64,000 nucleotides of DNA from Typha latifolia (Eukaryota > Streptophyta > Magnoliopsida > Poales > Typhaceae): positions 6,944,001-7,008,000 of the forward strand of contig CM034106.1 in NCBI GenBank assembly GCA_019914945.1, written 5' to 3'. The notes under the pieces are model-generated. The model saw only the letters and a list, made by a program, of their open reading frames with translations, was not told the origin of the DNA and did no database searches. A program made the position numbers and the translations under genes. Of this stretch, positions 33,000 to 47,060 are shown in pieces; position 1 is the stretch's first letter, and each line of letters starts with the position of its first letter.

Positions 33000-34200
33000 A
33001 AAGAAATATATTATAAATAGGCAACATTTGTAGATACTTCAAACAATTTCATTCCCTTTTGAATATAAAGTATGATGAATATTTATGAAACAAATATACC
33101 TTAATACATTAAAAGTAGGCAGGTGATTGGCTAACCATTGGGGGATCGTCAAGTGCTGGTTGTGATATAATCTAAGTAGAGGACATCTCAACTGCTAAAT
33201 GGAGCACTCCCCTCACAAAGGATTAAGAATACATGCGTGGCTGGTTACCTGTTCTTTCCCTCACCTAAGCTAATCCTCAGCTACAAAGGGACTACTGTAT
33301 CTTTCAATTGGAAAAGAAAATTGTCTCAACTTTCTTTTGCCAAAGGTGAAGGAGCAAAGCAAAATCATCTCATCTTCTTAACAAAGTGAACTGCTGGAGA
33401 CCTGCTCTCAGAGGAACTGACAAGAGCAAAGGCAAAAGTAAAAGCTCCAAGAGAACTTCACACCGAGAAGATTTAAATGATAATTTGCTATACAACTAAA
33501 AGTGGAGCAGAATTAAAAGTATACATATAACAAACTACCCTGAGACCATAATAAAGTAAAAGAAGAAGTACGAACAAAGAAGAGATAGGAATCATGGACC
33601 AAGAGATGTAGGGACTTCACAATTAATGGTTGGTGCAACATGGGCCAGCCAAGCGCATGATAGACTCACGCACTAAAAAGACATTCAGAAATTACCATAG
33701 GCATCAAAGGGATAACTTGTTTGTATTACTTTAGGAAAGAAAACAAAGACCCATTAGTTATAATCTGATCTAAAGAGGAGGAGTCCGTCTTCAAAGACTC
33801 TCCATTCTAGCACTGGTAAGTCCTCAAGAATCTGAAACAAAATGGCAATGTTCTATTAAACAACTTCTGATGAAACCAACCAATTATCCACCACTAAATA
33901 CCAAAAAGTTAACAATTATTTAAGAACCCACAGACTACTTTAACAATTGGAAGTAACCCAAGTAGAGAGCTTACAAAATCCAATCTTTAATCAAGACAAT
34001 TCAGGAAAAAGATTCAAACTCTCAGAATCCCTCAACCGAGTCAGAAACATAGCAAGTGAAACGAATAAAACGAGACTTCACGAACTAATCGAATCCCAAA
34101 GCTCCAAATCCTCCAATGCTGCCGAAACCAGGGGTGGAGCTTACAAAACAAAACAAAATGCCGAAAAATAGATTGGTTCATCTAAAAATATCACCTTTAA
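33000..34200. other. Probable 5' UTR intron region of the kinase gene
   Basis: No coding frame with a family signature on either strand. The sequence is gene-like in composition, and it lies between the 5' UTR acceptor at 32836 and the candidate leader exon at 34250. Confidence 0.4.
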
Positions 34201-34249
34201 AGTTCTGGATCCAGCATTAGTACAGTGGAAAGAGGAATTTGGAAAGTAC

Positions 34250-34460
34250 CATTAGATCTCTCACAGGATTTCTTTCAAGGAGCCACCTTTGGAGCAACCC
34301 AGAAGCCCAAAGTAGGAAGAAGAGCTCGTCTCGCCCTTGGCATTCGATTTCACCTCGAAATCCACGATCCAGCTCCCGAGGTCGGGCTATTAACTCGCTG
34401 AGTCCACCATTGCAGCTGGAATTTGGTGCCCTTCTCACTCTCAGTGTAATCGTGTGAGCG
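34250..34460 (-). other. Candidate first (leader) exon of the kinase gene
   Basis: On the minus strand a GC-richer block ends in GATCTAATG before GTACTTTCC, a usable donor. Its position about 1.4 kb from the 5' UTR acceptor fits an LRR-III RLK with a long leader intron. This is inference; no open frame is claimed. Confidence 0.3.
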
Positions 34461-34543
34461 GAGGACGATGAGATTTGAGTTTTAATTGCGCGATCCGATA
34501 ACGGATTCAGCTGAACCCGCCTACCCGATCCGAATCTGATCTA

Positions 34544-35062
34544 ATTGGGGCGTAAACAAGCTGAGCTTGAGTGAGCCTGAAGCTGCTCAGGTTCGAGCCT
34601 GAATATCTGTTCAGCCTCAGCTCATTTACTTTCGAGCCGATCCTGATTCGAGTTGAGCCGACCTCGAGCAATAAATAAGCACAATTCAAGGCTATTTTAA
34701 CCAACGCCTTAATTCAAGCCTAATTTGACAAGCCCAATTCAAGCTCAATTCAAGCCTTACTCAAGCCCATCAAGCTTGAATTAAGCTTGAACTAAATAAA
34801 TATGAAAATGGGATAAGATGTTAGGGTTTGTGTTTAGTTGTCTAGGACCAGAAAGAAATATGATTTATACATAGTTTAAATTAATATAACATATTAATAA
34901 TTTAAGTCTTAACGAGTCATGAGCCATGCTTAAGTGAGCCGGCTTGTGCTTAGGCAGGCTCGGCTCAAAATTAATTTCGAGCCTAAAAACTTATTCAATC
35001 TCAGCTCCTTTAATTTTAATCTGAGCCTTACAGAAGCCGAACCAGAGTTGCTAGCTGATTTT
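34544..35062. repeat. GAGCC/GAGCTC-rich dispersed repeat
   Basis: GGGCGTAAACAAGCTGAGCT opens a stretch with repeated GAGCCTGA, TTCGAGCC, GGCTCGGCTC and TTAATTTCGAGCCTAAAA. Short matching pieces lie at 5840-5930. Such sequence is typical of non-autonomous hAT-like elements in plants, but I found no defined termini. It sits between the SEC14-like gene and the kinase promoter. Confidence 0.45.
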
Positions 35063-35534
35063 AAGTGGCCCACGTTGTGAAAGTTCTTAAGAAAAGTTCC
35101 ATAATTGTTAATACCCACTTATCTCTTTTTTTTTTCAGAATTTACATTTCGAGCTCTATATCTTAATGTCATTTGATATACTTCCACTAAATTTGTTAAT
35201 GAAGGTTGTTTCAAACCCTCTCATATTTTCTTCTTAGAGAGGTAGGACAGGATCTTTTAGAAAAAAGATATAATAATATATATTCTTCCATTGATACATT
35301 TCGTTAGCCTTCCAATAGCAAGGACATTACAATCTATTAGAAAAGAAAATGGTCCTGCTTTGCAATAGAAATGGGTTTAATACGGAAACTGACAAATGGG
35401 AAATAAAATATTATCATCTGCAAAGACATCCATTTCGTCTAGATTGCAACTCCTATGTACAATATAGCACAATTACTTAATACCTATGAGATTTGAGAAA
35501 AGTTACATGAGCTCCATACCATTTTCCTACTTTC

Positions 35535-38500
35535 TCATGTATTACAGAGGGCAAGAGAGGCTTGCATTGGAGAATTGTAAGCACTCGCTACGGCTTGCTG
35601 CTTGATGTAATTGTACATTTGCTGGTGGAAAGAGTGGTCCAAAGAGAAGCAGTCATCAGCTTCATTAGGTGAATTCTGAGAGGGCTGAGAACTCTCTCTT
35701 CTACAGAAATGGGGAAGAGATGCATAATCCATAACCTATGTAATGCAACCAACGACGACAATTATCATACAACAGATAGATGGCCTTTGAGGGTGACAAT
35801 TGCATTTTATATAAAAAAAAAATTAAATGTTCTTTATAATCTTAAAGCATTTTTACCTTCAACAATTCATCTCTTCCACAACCTTTCAAGACGAGCACTT
35901 TTCTCCTTGTCCTTTCATGTAGAAGAGGCTTCACAACCTGGAACACCAATTTGACTGAAACATTATCAGAAGTCTGGAACAAAATCTATAACCAAGATGG
36001 ATGGCGTATAAACTTAGTTAGTGATGCATATTTACCTTCCAGCATGTCGAAAATATATATGGAGCATTAACTATGTAATAAGTCCGAGTCTTCTCTGGGT
36101 AATTCAAGTCATCAACAGTAGCTAAGGCAGTTGCCAACTGCAATTAATAGCCATGGTAATAAAGGTCATGGTTCAGGTGTGAAAGTTTTAAAGCAGTTTT
36201 AAACAAAAGATAGAACTTGAATAAAAGAATTAGTTGAACGTCTTTCATTATCATAATATCCGAGGGTGTACCTTTATTTGGTTCAGGGATGAAAGTTTTA
36301 AAGCAGTCATATCCAAGACTTTCAAGCAGTTGCTTATTTGTCGCCCATACTTCTTCGTAGCGTTAGGCTAAGAAAAGAAGCAAGTAAATAAGAAAAGAAA
36401 GAACAATAACTTAAATTACTTCAAACGTGCAGATGATCACTCACCAAAACTACACGATCTCGGTATTCATTAATCTGAATGTGTGATCGCACGTAGTAGT
36501 TAACCTAAATAAAGAAATAAGTTACTAGAATTGGACAAAGTTATACTGATAGATGCTCATGTTTATATATTAGGCAATACTTCTTTACACTTTATGAATA
36601 AGATAATGAATATAAAATGTGAGTAGTTGCCTATTTATTTTGCAAACATTTGCAGAAAATGTATGTTTCTCACGCAAATAAAATGCGGTTGATATCGGAT
36701 TCCAGTATTAGGCATTTAATGCTGCTTAGATAGGCATTTGGCAATTATTATACCACTTTATGCAGGAGCAAGGCAAATTCTTCAACAACAATCCACACTT
36801 TTCAGAATATTGATCTACTAGATAAGCACATCAAAATTGAGGAAATTTTTTGTGTTAATTTCCATCCACATTGAACAAACAAGATGTCAAAACATGATTA
36901 TGCCAATCTATCTGAATGGTTTAATCACATTTGTTTCACTCATCTCTTATTCATTCTTGAAACCTGCTTAACTCATCCTATTTATGGAATGCCCCTACTA
37001 GATACATCTAGCTCACTATTTCTTTTATAGAAAAACTTTTAGAACTAATGCAATAAATACAAGCTGTAGAGATGACAAACATTATGTGTTACAATTTTCT
37101 AGTGCATAAATTAGGGTCCATATAGCTCATGATGATTAAACTTTCCCATATACTAATGAATCTTAAATATGATCTATCAATTAGCTAGTTGATGTGATTC
37201 GGATCCCACCGAGTCGTCTCAAGCATAGATACACTTTATGAGAGTCTACTCCATTTCGCATCGGCAGAGAATGCAAATTTCGCATTCAAACACGTTCGAC
37301 CCCGTTTGAACGTGATCGATGAAAATTCATTGTTTTTAGAGCTATTATTTATCATTTTTGGCTTGTTCGGTTAGCCTCTTAAGGTGCGGATGGCAACTAA
37401 AAGGATTATTATGAATGAATATTGATTTTTATCCTTTTCCTTCCTTTCTACCTTAAACTTCCTTTCCCTTTTTTTGAGCCCTAGCTGTTCACCATCTCGA
37501 CGCTGGTGATCCTCTAATCCTCCTCGTCTGTTTAGTCCTCCCTCCTCTTTGTGATCTCGACCACATCTCTCCCCTCATCCTTATCTCCTTAACACTACGA
37601 TCCATCCATCCCATCACCACTATCATCCCTCACCCTATCACCACCATCACCCGTCCCTTTCACTTTCACCCCCACTTTAGCGTATTTTTATCCTAGTTGC
37701 AGTCGGAATCTACAAGGGACATAAATACCAAAAACGTAGATTAGAAAGTTACGGATCGACCACCTCTGATTTTGTAATTTTCTATCTACAGTAGAATATT
37801 TGGTGATTATTTTTCTCCGACTGCGCGAATTGTTTTCCTGCATCTGATCTTGATCAGGTAACGGACGCTCAGTCCATAACACTAGTACCAAGCTAGAAAC
37901 AGACTTAATCTTTCTGGCCTCTTACTAGTAATGTTCTAGAAAGTGACCGCCCTAACCTGTCATGACAGCCACCATGCGCCAATCTGCTCTTTCCCACCCC
38001 CACAAAGATAGTGTAGCAGTGAGAAGGCAAAACCGATATGGCGGCTGCCATGGCAACTGCTTTTTAGTTTTTCGAAAACTGCCAATGGTAGGCCAAAATA
38101 ATATATGGCCTTTTTTTGGCTTGGTAGTAGTTAATTGATAGATCATATTTAAGTTTGTTGAGAACTATTACTAAGAGAAAAACATAAGAAAAACTTATAT
38201 CTACTTCGGGAAAAAAATAAAAACACACTGTCCATGCATATGAACATACATAATGTCCTCTATGCCTTGCAATAAAATTATGTTGCCAAAACACATATAT
38301 TAATGTAAATAATACAATACCAACTACAACCAAAACTTACTCTTTCATTGTAGCATCCTAATTCAATCTGATCTGCAAAATTAGTTTCTTTTCTTTTTAA
38401 TTTGTAGAACTAGAATAACTAGAACATTTTTGGAGGACCATTTGATTCTAGGGATGTTAAATATATGTTACAGAAGTACTTATGAATTTTTATAGAGTAG

Positions 38501-41500
38501 AAAATAGAGCATGTAACTTCAGAATCCAGAGATGTAACGCTTCACTTTTATGATTCATCTATTCTGTTTCCCCTGAAGCATGTTAATATCCAGCACGCCT
38601 ATTAGGCAAATGTCATTGAATGTCAAACAAAATAGTTCTAACTAAGAAAATATTTCACTCACAAAAGACATTTTACCGTCATTAAGCCTTAGCTATGGAA
38701 GGACATAGCTTATTATGCAGATAAGTGCATGCAAAATATCATTTAACCTTAGAGAACTATTTTGATCTTAAAGATGATAAATCAAGTAGTTCTTGCAACA
38801 AGAAAATTAAGGTACCATGAAAAATACAGCTCAAATTTGGTGAATAGAAAGACTGGAAATGCAACATACTGTTAAAAAATTATTTTACATACTGATTTGT
38901 TGGAAATGATGCCTTGGGAGGTGTATGGAAACAGGATCATTAGTTTCTTATAAATAAGCGAATACAGAGAGTAGCAAAAGCTTTTCGCTACAAATCATTT
39001 ACTTGGACTTCAAACTATTAATCTTCATAAGTTGACTCAACAATACAAACGGTAAGGCAAACCTAAAAATGAAAGGAAAACAAGATATAACAAACTTACG
39101 GGTACTTTGCTTAATATACTGAATCCAACACCCACAGCAAATACAGGAAGTCCCTGCCAGAGAGAAAAAGAAACAAAAATTATCACTCACACAAGAAACT
39201 TGTCTTGACATAATCAAACTCTGTACTAATTAAGGGTTGCATTACAGCGGCATAAACCCCTTTCTTGAAGCAGTCGACATGGATCAGAGCACACTTGCAC
39301 CCTTATCAATTGTTATAATCATGTCTGTAGCTGTTGCGGCGAGATTAACTGTGGCAGCAATGAAGGAAAGAGGATCATGGAGCCAAGTTACAGTAGATTG
39401 AGGCAATCAAGAACTAATCTTAGTGACTACAAGATAGGTGTGAGTGAAACAACTGGGTGGTAAGTGGTAACTAGTGTAGCAGAGGAACCAGGGAGAAATA
39501 TAGAAGCACCATGTTGAATTTACACATGAGAAAGGAAGAGCCTAAGGAAGAAGTTTAGGTTATAGTCGGCTGACCCAGCTTAAGTCTATGCACAAGCAAA
39601 ATTTGCATCAATTTATGCTCTCTTTTAGCAGAATCAAGTATAGGTCATTATGATCAGAATAATTTCTGTCAGGATTAAAACTAAACTCAATCTGAAGCTA
39701 CAAGCATATAACTGTCAAGATTAGTAGAAAATAAGATAATGAGATGCATTACTTAGTTAAAACTATCCTCATCTCAATAATGACATGATATTTCTAGTTT
39801 ATGATAAGGGTAGAGGATCATTGAGATCTACAAGCAGGATCATTGATTCTGCAAAGAACCATTGTCACCAGTATTAGTTTTATGCAATTTTGTAGAAAAA
39901 TTAGTCAATATATATGGGTATACATATTAAAGCTTACTAGCATTTCGTAAATGCAAAGTGAAACAAGGCACACTTTATTACAGTCGAACTGGACCTCTAG
40001 CAATGGGAAATACTATGTGTATCATTAGAAAATTAAGAATAGGACAGCCTTGTGGAAGATCCAGAACATTTATCACATCCTACTACAGATTAAGTACCAC
40101 AAAACCAACAAAAATAAAACTAACCGTTAGTACGATAAATCTATATGTTGAGATTTGTTACGTAGAAGAATCCAAACTACTAAAAATTTAACTTACATAT
40201 ATTTAAGCAAATTATCATAATACTATATTCCTATCATAAAATTTCTGAATTTTGCCCACGATGATAGGCTAGAAATCTTGCAAAAATCTAACCCTGTATT
40301 TTATATTTTTTTTATTTTTTTTTAACTTTTTTAAGGATTGTAGATCTCTCTTAGACAAGATGATTCTTGGATGCTGAATCTTTCATTTGGGTACCAACGT
40401 TTGAATTGTGGTTACAACTTATCAAACATTATTATTCTACTTTGTTTCTTTTTTACTATTTCAATTGTTAATATTGGTTTCTTTTCTATCAGTTATGATT
40501 GATTAATACAGAATCTCAAAGAAAGATAATCCCCTCGCATAGGGGATACAGTAACTAAAAACCATAATATCTGCTTAGATTGAAGAAGCAATGCATGCAT
40601 TTTTCTCAGTAATTGTCAGGTACTCCAAGTCTCCCATATGCATACCAATTTATGGGTTAGAGGTAAATGGTTGCATTATAAATCAGTTTAATATATCCAT
40701 CTACCAAGATGATGATTTGATTGATAACAAAGCAAAATAATCAACAGAACAAAATTGTATCAGCTATGGAAAATGCAAACTTAATTTTAACTGTAGATAA
40801 TGGATGATGTATACCTCCTTTGAGTATCCTGACAATCCAACAAGTTGTGAAGCACGTATTGTTCTGTATAAATCTGTTGGCATAATAGGTTTCTGCAATG
40901 AAGAGTCAATGCCAGTAGAAGTTTAGAACAGCATCTCTGAATTGTACAAAGCATTTGGGAAGCAAATAATGACAGAACTAGTGTAATAAATAGACTGGTA
41001 ATTTTTCTACTCTCTACATGATGTAGAAAATGCAATAGCTGTAGCTAGCACGAAAGTTGACATACTCTCTGTTAATCACTATGCTATGCCATTTTTGTCT
41101 TTACTTCTTGGAAGTTCTTTTTCTTTAATAATTTGAAACAATTTTAATTAGCAATAATGACAACATGTGGCTAATCCAGATAAATTTGATAGAGAATATC
41201 AAGATGACTGGCTAACAGCAGATAGTAAGATAAGAATTGTTCCTTTATAACACTGGAAATAGGACTTTAATATAGTGCAATTAATATCATAAAGTGGACC
41301 ATTTTCACTAGGACTGCTGACCTCCAATATATTGTCGATCTGATTTTCAATCCTCCAATGCAAACAATCAACCAGCTGCACCAAAAATGAGATTATTAAC
41401 CAAAAACTTGCAATGATAATTATAATTACTAGGTTCCGGTTTCATATAAAACAAGAACCATATACAAGTAGAAATTTTGCAGGCTTACCATTTTATAAGC

Positions 41501-43020
41501 TTTACGGACATTCCACTCCCTAGCCTTCAGAAAGCGCATCAACGCTTCTGTTGGATAGCCTTGGTGCATATTCTGCAATTGGATGAGCAGTCAGAATTAG
41601 GAAGCATACTTTCTTTGTGGCAGACTATCTCTGCAGACAAAATATGGATGTTCAGAGAAAAATGGACGAAGATACTACGAGCACAACCATATCCAAGATG
41701 CACGAGAAGCTGAAGAGCTGTGTGCTATTGTTCAGTAACTTTGGTTATAACAAAATCATGATACAAAAATAAATCTTGAATTCATGTGGCTGTTCTTAGC
41801 TCCACGTCACAAAATTAAAACAAATAAATTAGGGAAATTTATAATTTAACACTCATTCTTTTGATTTATTATGTTTCAGACCTTGCTTCTTGATCACATC
41901 CAAAAATGAACCCTCTGTTTCTATTAAACAAACAGACATTAGCTTACCTGATGTCAACCTAACTGAGTATGAGAAATGTCAAATATGTCCTCTCTTTTTA
42001 TGATCACCCTAGCATTTTTACACACCCAATAATATATCGATTGCTTAACAAGGTAGGCTAAGCCTACTTTTTCTCTTCCTAAACATGGAAATAAAGGTAG
42101 GTTGTATATCACTAATGATTAAAGGGTATTTTGAGTCTTTGACCATTCTGAGATTTCACTCTGAAGGTCGACAGAATATTATCCTTTTGTTATTTTACCG
42201 TCCCCAACTGTTGGTTAGACTTTTTAATTTAGAGTGTTATTTGGACATAACAACCAAGGCAAAGGGATTGTTTTTCATACGAAAACATAATAATCCAAAA
42301 ATAGGGTGTTGTATGCTAATGTCCCTAAAAATCATTACTTCCATGTCAACAAAGACATTGATGAATCCTGCAAAACTTGGCAAATATAAAGTTTTGTACA
42401 TAATGACACCTTGCAGCCTGTAAAGTTACCAGAGAAGAAAAGGAAGAGAAGCACATTGTGTTAAGCCAATTACAATTCTACAATGAGGATCCTTATACTG
42501 CATGAGAAGTAATATATTTGTTAGACAGTCTTTGCAGCCCCTCTGCAGAAATGCCGGCAAACACAGATCCATTCGATCTGTTAACAGTATAAAAGATAAA
42601 AACCATCCTCGGATGGAAGATCTATAACGACCTCTACAAGAACCATAAGATTCAAACGAACTTATAGCACAGAATTGAACTATAAGATCCAGTTACAACC
42701 TCTACAAGAACTATTAACAAAAGAACTGCATCAAAATCTAAACTCACCCACAAAGAAGAACAATTATTAAGATGCTCAAGGTTAAAGTTCAGTTCCAGGT
42801 TCTTACCTGAAATGTTTTCTTCAGCGGCTCCTCTACTGCAACAGTCCAACCAAAAAGCGAACAAGAACAGATGGAAAAAAGAAAACCAGTAAATTTAAAA
42901 ACCTACCAAAATCTAGATGCTAAAAACAGGAAAAAAAAAAGTGAAATTACTGATAAGATCAAGACCTTCATCTATCAGCATAGCCAGTTGCTCGATGGCG
43001 TCCTCGGAGGCGATTCCCAT
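35535..43020 (-). CDS. SEC14-like (CRAL-TRIO) lipid-transfer protein
   Basis: Eleven exons join without a frame error to 302 residues: 42951-43020, 42807-42835, 41489-41572, 41322-41375, 40815-40892, 39100-39153, 36445-36504, 36272-36367, 36036-36137, 35857-35937 and 35535-35735. The N-terminal CRAL-TRIO helix bundle has NMHQGYPTEALMRFLKAREW and KAYKMLVDCLHWR. The lipid-binding domain has LYRTIRASQLVGLSGYSKEG, GLPVFAVGVG, YVRSHIQINEYRDRVVLPNA, KVLDMTALKLSSLNQIK, VDDLNYPEKTRTYYIVNAPY and IFSTCWKVVKPLL. The tail is MDYASLPHFCRRE then a Ser/Asn-rich end. Such proteins exchange phosphatidylinositol and phosphatidylcholine between membranes; the exact ligand is not shown here. There is no signal peptide or GOLD/nodulin extension, so it is a short cytosolic type. 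Intron 6 is 2.6 kb and holds an LTR-like repeat. Confidence 0.94.
37195..37892 (+). mobile_element. LTR-like repeat in intron 6 of the SEC14-like gene
   Basis: It opens TGTGATTCGGATCCCACCGA (compare TGATACGATTCGGACTTCAC at 760) and has GTTTGAACGTGATCG and CATTCAAACACGTTCG motifs. It then has TTAGCCTCTTAAGGTGCGGATGGCAAC and a pyrimidine-rich run as at 1150-1500, and ends near GTACCAAGCTAGAAACA. It is a diverged member of the 760-1798 family. I found no target duplication. Confidence 0.55.
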
Positions 43021-43185
43021 TGTCCCGGAGCCGATTCTAATGCGAGATAGAGCTAAACCTAGAGATAGTTTAAGAAATTGGGTTGGATTTAGAGTTTCGG
43101 ATCGTATCAAAAGATCAAAACGACATTCCCAAGAGGTCTCTTAATTATATCTCTACATTGGCGTCTCTAGATTACTCTGATCCTC

Positions 43186-43197
43186 ATCTTTATATAG
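43186..43197 (-). promoter_or_regulatory. Candidate TATA box of the SEC14-like gene
   Basis: The minus strand reads GACTATATAAAGATG about 170 bp before the ATG at 43020, a good plant TATA sequence at a plausible distance. Confidence 0.45.
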
Positions 43198-43199
43198 TC

Positions 43200-45480
43200 T
43201 ACACAAGGAGGGAAAAGAAATAATTTAATCAAATTTAAACTTTAAAATAAGGTGGAAAGATTAAAAGCATTATATTGAAATTATAAAAAATATTAAATCT
43301 ATCTCATTGTTGCAATTCTTCTTCCCATGAGATATTGTTTGGTCTTTTCCAATACAAAAACAACATGCGTGATGCGTCTCAACCTTCTCACAAGAAACCA
43401 CCGACCTTTTCCAAATTTATGAATCAAGTCCCTCCTTCTTTGAAAATATTTGCAAATTACCGCCTCTTCTTAGGTCATAAGAAATATACTAAGCATACTT
43501 TTTACCTTTACAAAAATATTTTTAATAACGGACCTACATTATATATTATGTATTTTACATTTTCGTCAAATAGACAAATAACATATAGCAAAATGTGCGA
43601 CCTACCTACCATAGCGCAATAAGGGAGAAAACTACTTTTAGCACCATGTTAGATAACTAGTTGACTTAAAACTTTACTTTGTTAGAATAATAAATTTTTT
43701 TATCATTCAAAAGTTCATCGCTTAGTTTAGACTTCAAGCTGTGTGTGTCACCGAACTATTACTTCTATCTAAACGTCGCTGTGACATTACTCTTAGCCAC
43801 CACGAACCACTAAACAATTTTTTTCATAATAATTACTTGGGATTGAAGTCAAATCATATGACCAAAATACCTAGTAAGAAGTCATAAGAGAATGTATCTA
43901 CCAACTCTTCTAAGTTGGTTAATATTAATATAATATACCATGCATTTAACACTTCAACTTTGCAAATAAACCACTTGAAGTGTTATTTTGTTAAAAAAAA
44001 AAAGAGCATTCAAACTATAGACATTAGGAGGTAATCTTTTACAAATATATTTATGAAAGGAAGAGTCAATTTATAAATATCTAAATGGAGGATGTTTTCC
44101 ACAAGAAATCCAAAACATAGGTGGTTGTTTACACAAACAAAATAAATAAATAAATAAAATCCTTGTTTTCAACTTCTAGATAGTCCACCCATTTTAATTA
44201 TAGTAGTTCCTGATAATGCTATATGTCTAGACATATCTAAATTATCAGAGATATCATAGCTTTGCTGGATTTAACTTGCAATCTTATCTTAGAGCTATAA
44301 AAATCATTTAATAGTATGAATACGACTTTAGATATCTAATAATTGATTCTAATATAGTTTCACAATTGGACTCTATAAGAAATAAATTAACACGCCCAAA
44401 CTTATTAGTAGCCCAATTAAGACAACTATTTTGCAATTTGATTATTACATTTCTAGTATTTATTTTTTTCCCCTCATAAGTAAAGGACTAATATATAAAT
44501 ATTGAGAATACCTTGGGATATTCTAAGTTGACATGGCTCGCCAAAAATTATAATGAATATATATAACACGAGACGTAGATATAACAATTTCCTTGTGAGT
44601 AAAATATACAATCTTGTGACATATTTTATCAAGAATAAATATAAATAAATCAGTTGCTTGTGATGTGATAGAAAGTAAGAACGCTCAAGAGTTGGCTTCC
44701 CTTCTTCCTATTCCTTGACCCACGACTTCCGCTTCAATCCTATCTTGTGATTCTTCTCACCCAGCTTCAATAAAATAAATTATAGAGAAATTTTTTAGAA
44801 CCACAGTTTTTGTCTTTATCATCGTGTAATTAATATATTTAGAAAAGCAGTCCATTTTTTTTATTTTTTTTTCTTTCTTCCCAGTTCTTTTGTTGAGCTT
44901 CATCTCTTATCAGCTCAAGAATTAATTTTTCCAGTTGAGAATGTCATATCTTTGATAATTTAAAGAGAAAAAAATTTAGGCATGCGTTGTATAAATGTGT
45001 TTAGGTTCTCATCCCACGATCTCAGTTGAATTGATATGCCATTAAGTTCTCATTTCACTTTAAAAAGTTATATCATCTGATTTTAAATAAGCTCTAATTA
45101 TGGGATTTTGCACCTAAATGCCATTTAGTTATACTAATGACAATATTGACCTCTTGGTTTTAAAAGAGCAAATACGGACATCTTTTACTCATTTACCCGT
45201 AACAAAGTGAAAAAAGATTATTGCATCCTAATTTGTTATAAATAGCAAGTGCCACACTAACAATAGTTGCCTACATCTCATTCTTCTCCTCAATGTGATT
45301 CTCGTGAAACCCACCTACACTACTCCCCAACCATTCTTTTTCTATCTTCTTCTCTCCTTTTCTCTTCCTTATTTCTCCAATTCCATCAATGGGCATCATT
45401 CCTCTACTCCTCCATAGTGATGGAAGGGCATGCTCTAAGGATAGGAAGCTCACACACATGGGAGGAATAGAGTATTTGTA
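43200..45480. other. AT-rich intergenic DNA
   Basis: Long AT-rich stretch with scattered chance ORFs (for example around 43335-43622 and 45267-45470) that show no family motif. I see no repeat termini. Confidence 0.5.
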
Positions 45481-45519
45481 AAGCATTGCAACTACCTATG
45501 CAAACAGCGTACGAATAAT

Positions 45520-46480
45520 TCAAAGAGTATTTGAAGAGCATTTTATGTTTGAGATGCGTAGTGACATGCAAGCAGACATCCAAGTGCTTCACCCTAGGAC
45601 TTTGGAGGAAGCCTTTGAGGTTGTTATACTAATGGAGAAGAAGCATCGAGCCCCAAAGTAAGACAAAACCACCTTGGTTCGATCGAGATAGCCATTACTC
45701 ATCTCAGCCGACTACGACAGTCGGGAGCTCAGTTGCAGGTCTTAAGCTAGCACCAACCTATCTAGGGATAAGAACACCCCTACATACATCCTCTAATGTG
45801 AGGGGAGGTCTATGGTATGTTGTTCGAACTCTTACACCTGCATAGGTGGAGGAGTGTAGGGCAAAAGGCCTTTACTTCCGATATGATGAATGCTTCGCAC
45901 CCAATCATCGGTGTGAAAAGACGATAGGGAGCATTATGTTGGTTGACAGCCATGATGATGCAGATGAGGACCTTACCAAAGAGGAGAGTGTTGAAAAGTT
46001 TGATCAAATAGCATTGTATACACATTCTAATTAACTTAAAAAGTACATATAACTTCTTAGACGAGCGGCTGATCTATAAGATAGGGTTGGAAGCCGAGCC
46101 TACGATCGGATTTGATGTGGTGATCGATGATGATACCAAGATGCGAGCGAACAACTTATTCCGACGAGTTGGAATTCTAGTGCAGGGCTATGGCCTTACC
46201 GTGGACTTGTACCCACTCGCCTTGTGAGGTGCTGACATGGTTTTAGGAATACAATGGTTATAGAGCCTAAGATTGGTAACATTTGATTTTAATAGCATGT
46301 AGATGATATTCTAGTGCAACAATAATGTGGTGTCTTAGTCGTGTTATATCATAGGTCAATATCGAGGGCCTAATCTAAGGCCTCAACTTGACTCCTAAGG
46401 CATGAGGTGCATCAGATATTCTAAGACCTAGGGATGCTAAATTGTGGCTAGGAAGGCCATATGGCAAGGGATAGTCCTCA
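45520..46480 (+). pseudogene. Ty3/gypsy gag-protease remnant
   Basis: Pieces in order: FEMRSDMQADIQVLHPRTLE, EAFEVVILMEKKHRAPK, then EECRAKGLYFRYDECFAPNH and RCEKTIGSIMLV, a zinc knuckle with two Cys replaced by Tyr/Phe-type residues. Next, in another frame, come EAEPTIGFDVVIDDDTKM, YGLTVDLYPLAL and GADMVLGIQWL, the retropepsin-side motif of gypsy elements. It is related to the gag at 21600-22123. Confidence 0.75.
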
Positions 46481-46589
46481 ACCATGCCGTCTGGACCATT
46501 GTAGCCAATCGATTCATCTTCATATACCACTCTAGACCACCCTCAACCATCTTTTCACATGGAAATTCTTCAACTCCTATTGGGACTAA

Positions 46590-47060
46590 TGGTTAGGGAT
46601 CAGCTAGGGCCAGCTCATCACACTATGGTAGAGATCTTTGTACTGGTCAAGTATTTGTGATAACTGAGCAGGATGCCATGGCATCCAATAAGGTGGTAAC
46701 ATGACTAGCTAAAGTTTTCTTTCATCTAGGGCTACGCACTCCTTCATGGCTCATGCTGATTGATTGATTGAGTTTCTAGATGAGCCCCTCTTAATATCTA
46801 CACCTATAGGGGATGCCTATTATAAAACCATATATCTCACTCTTATATTATTATTCTTGGTATGTGGGATTTTCTAGTGAACCTCATACAGTTGGAGATG
46901 CAAGAATTTTGATGTTATCCTAAAAATGGATTGGCTAGTGTTATATCATGCCAACATTGATTATTTTCAAAAGGAGGTGGAATTGCAGTTTAGTAATAGA
47001 GAAGAATGTCGAATTTGCAAGACTCGTCCAAGCCTCTTATCCCATTGGAGTAACCATTAT
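46590..47060 (+). pseudogene. Second Ty3/gypsy protease fragment
   Basis: The plus strand reads VITEQDAMASNKVV, then, with stops, KWIG, CYIMPTLIIFKRRW and EFARLVQASYPIGVTIMSDP. This is the region around the aspartic protease of a different gypsy lineage from the preceding fragment. It is heavily broken. Confidence 0.5.

Noticed and set aside
33947..34171. 74-codon plus-strand ORF
   Set aside because: No family motif; it lies in the probable leader intron of the minus-strand kinase gene.
42085..42423. 112-codon plus-strand ORF
   Set aside because: It lies wholly inside a long SEC14-like intron and has no recognisable domain.
45267..45470. 67-codon ORF with Ser-rich N-terminus
   Set aside because: It has only low-complexity Ser/Phe content, no homologue I know, and overlapping ORFs on both strands.
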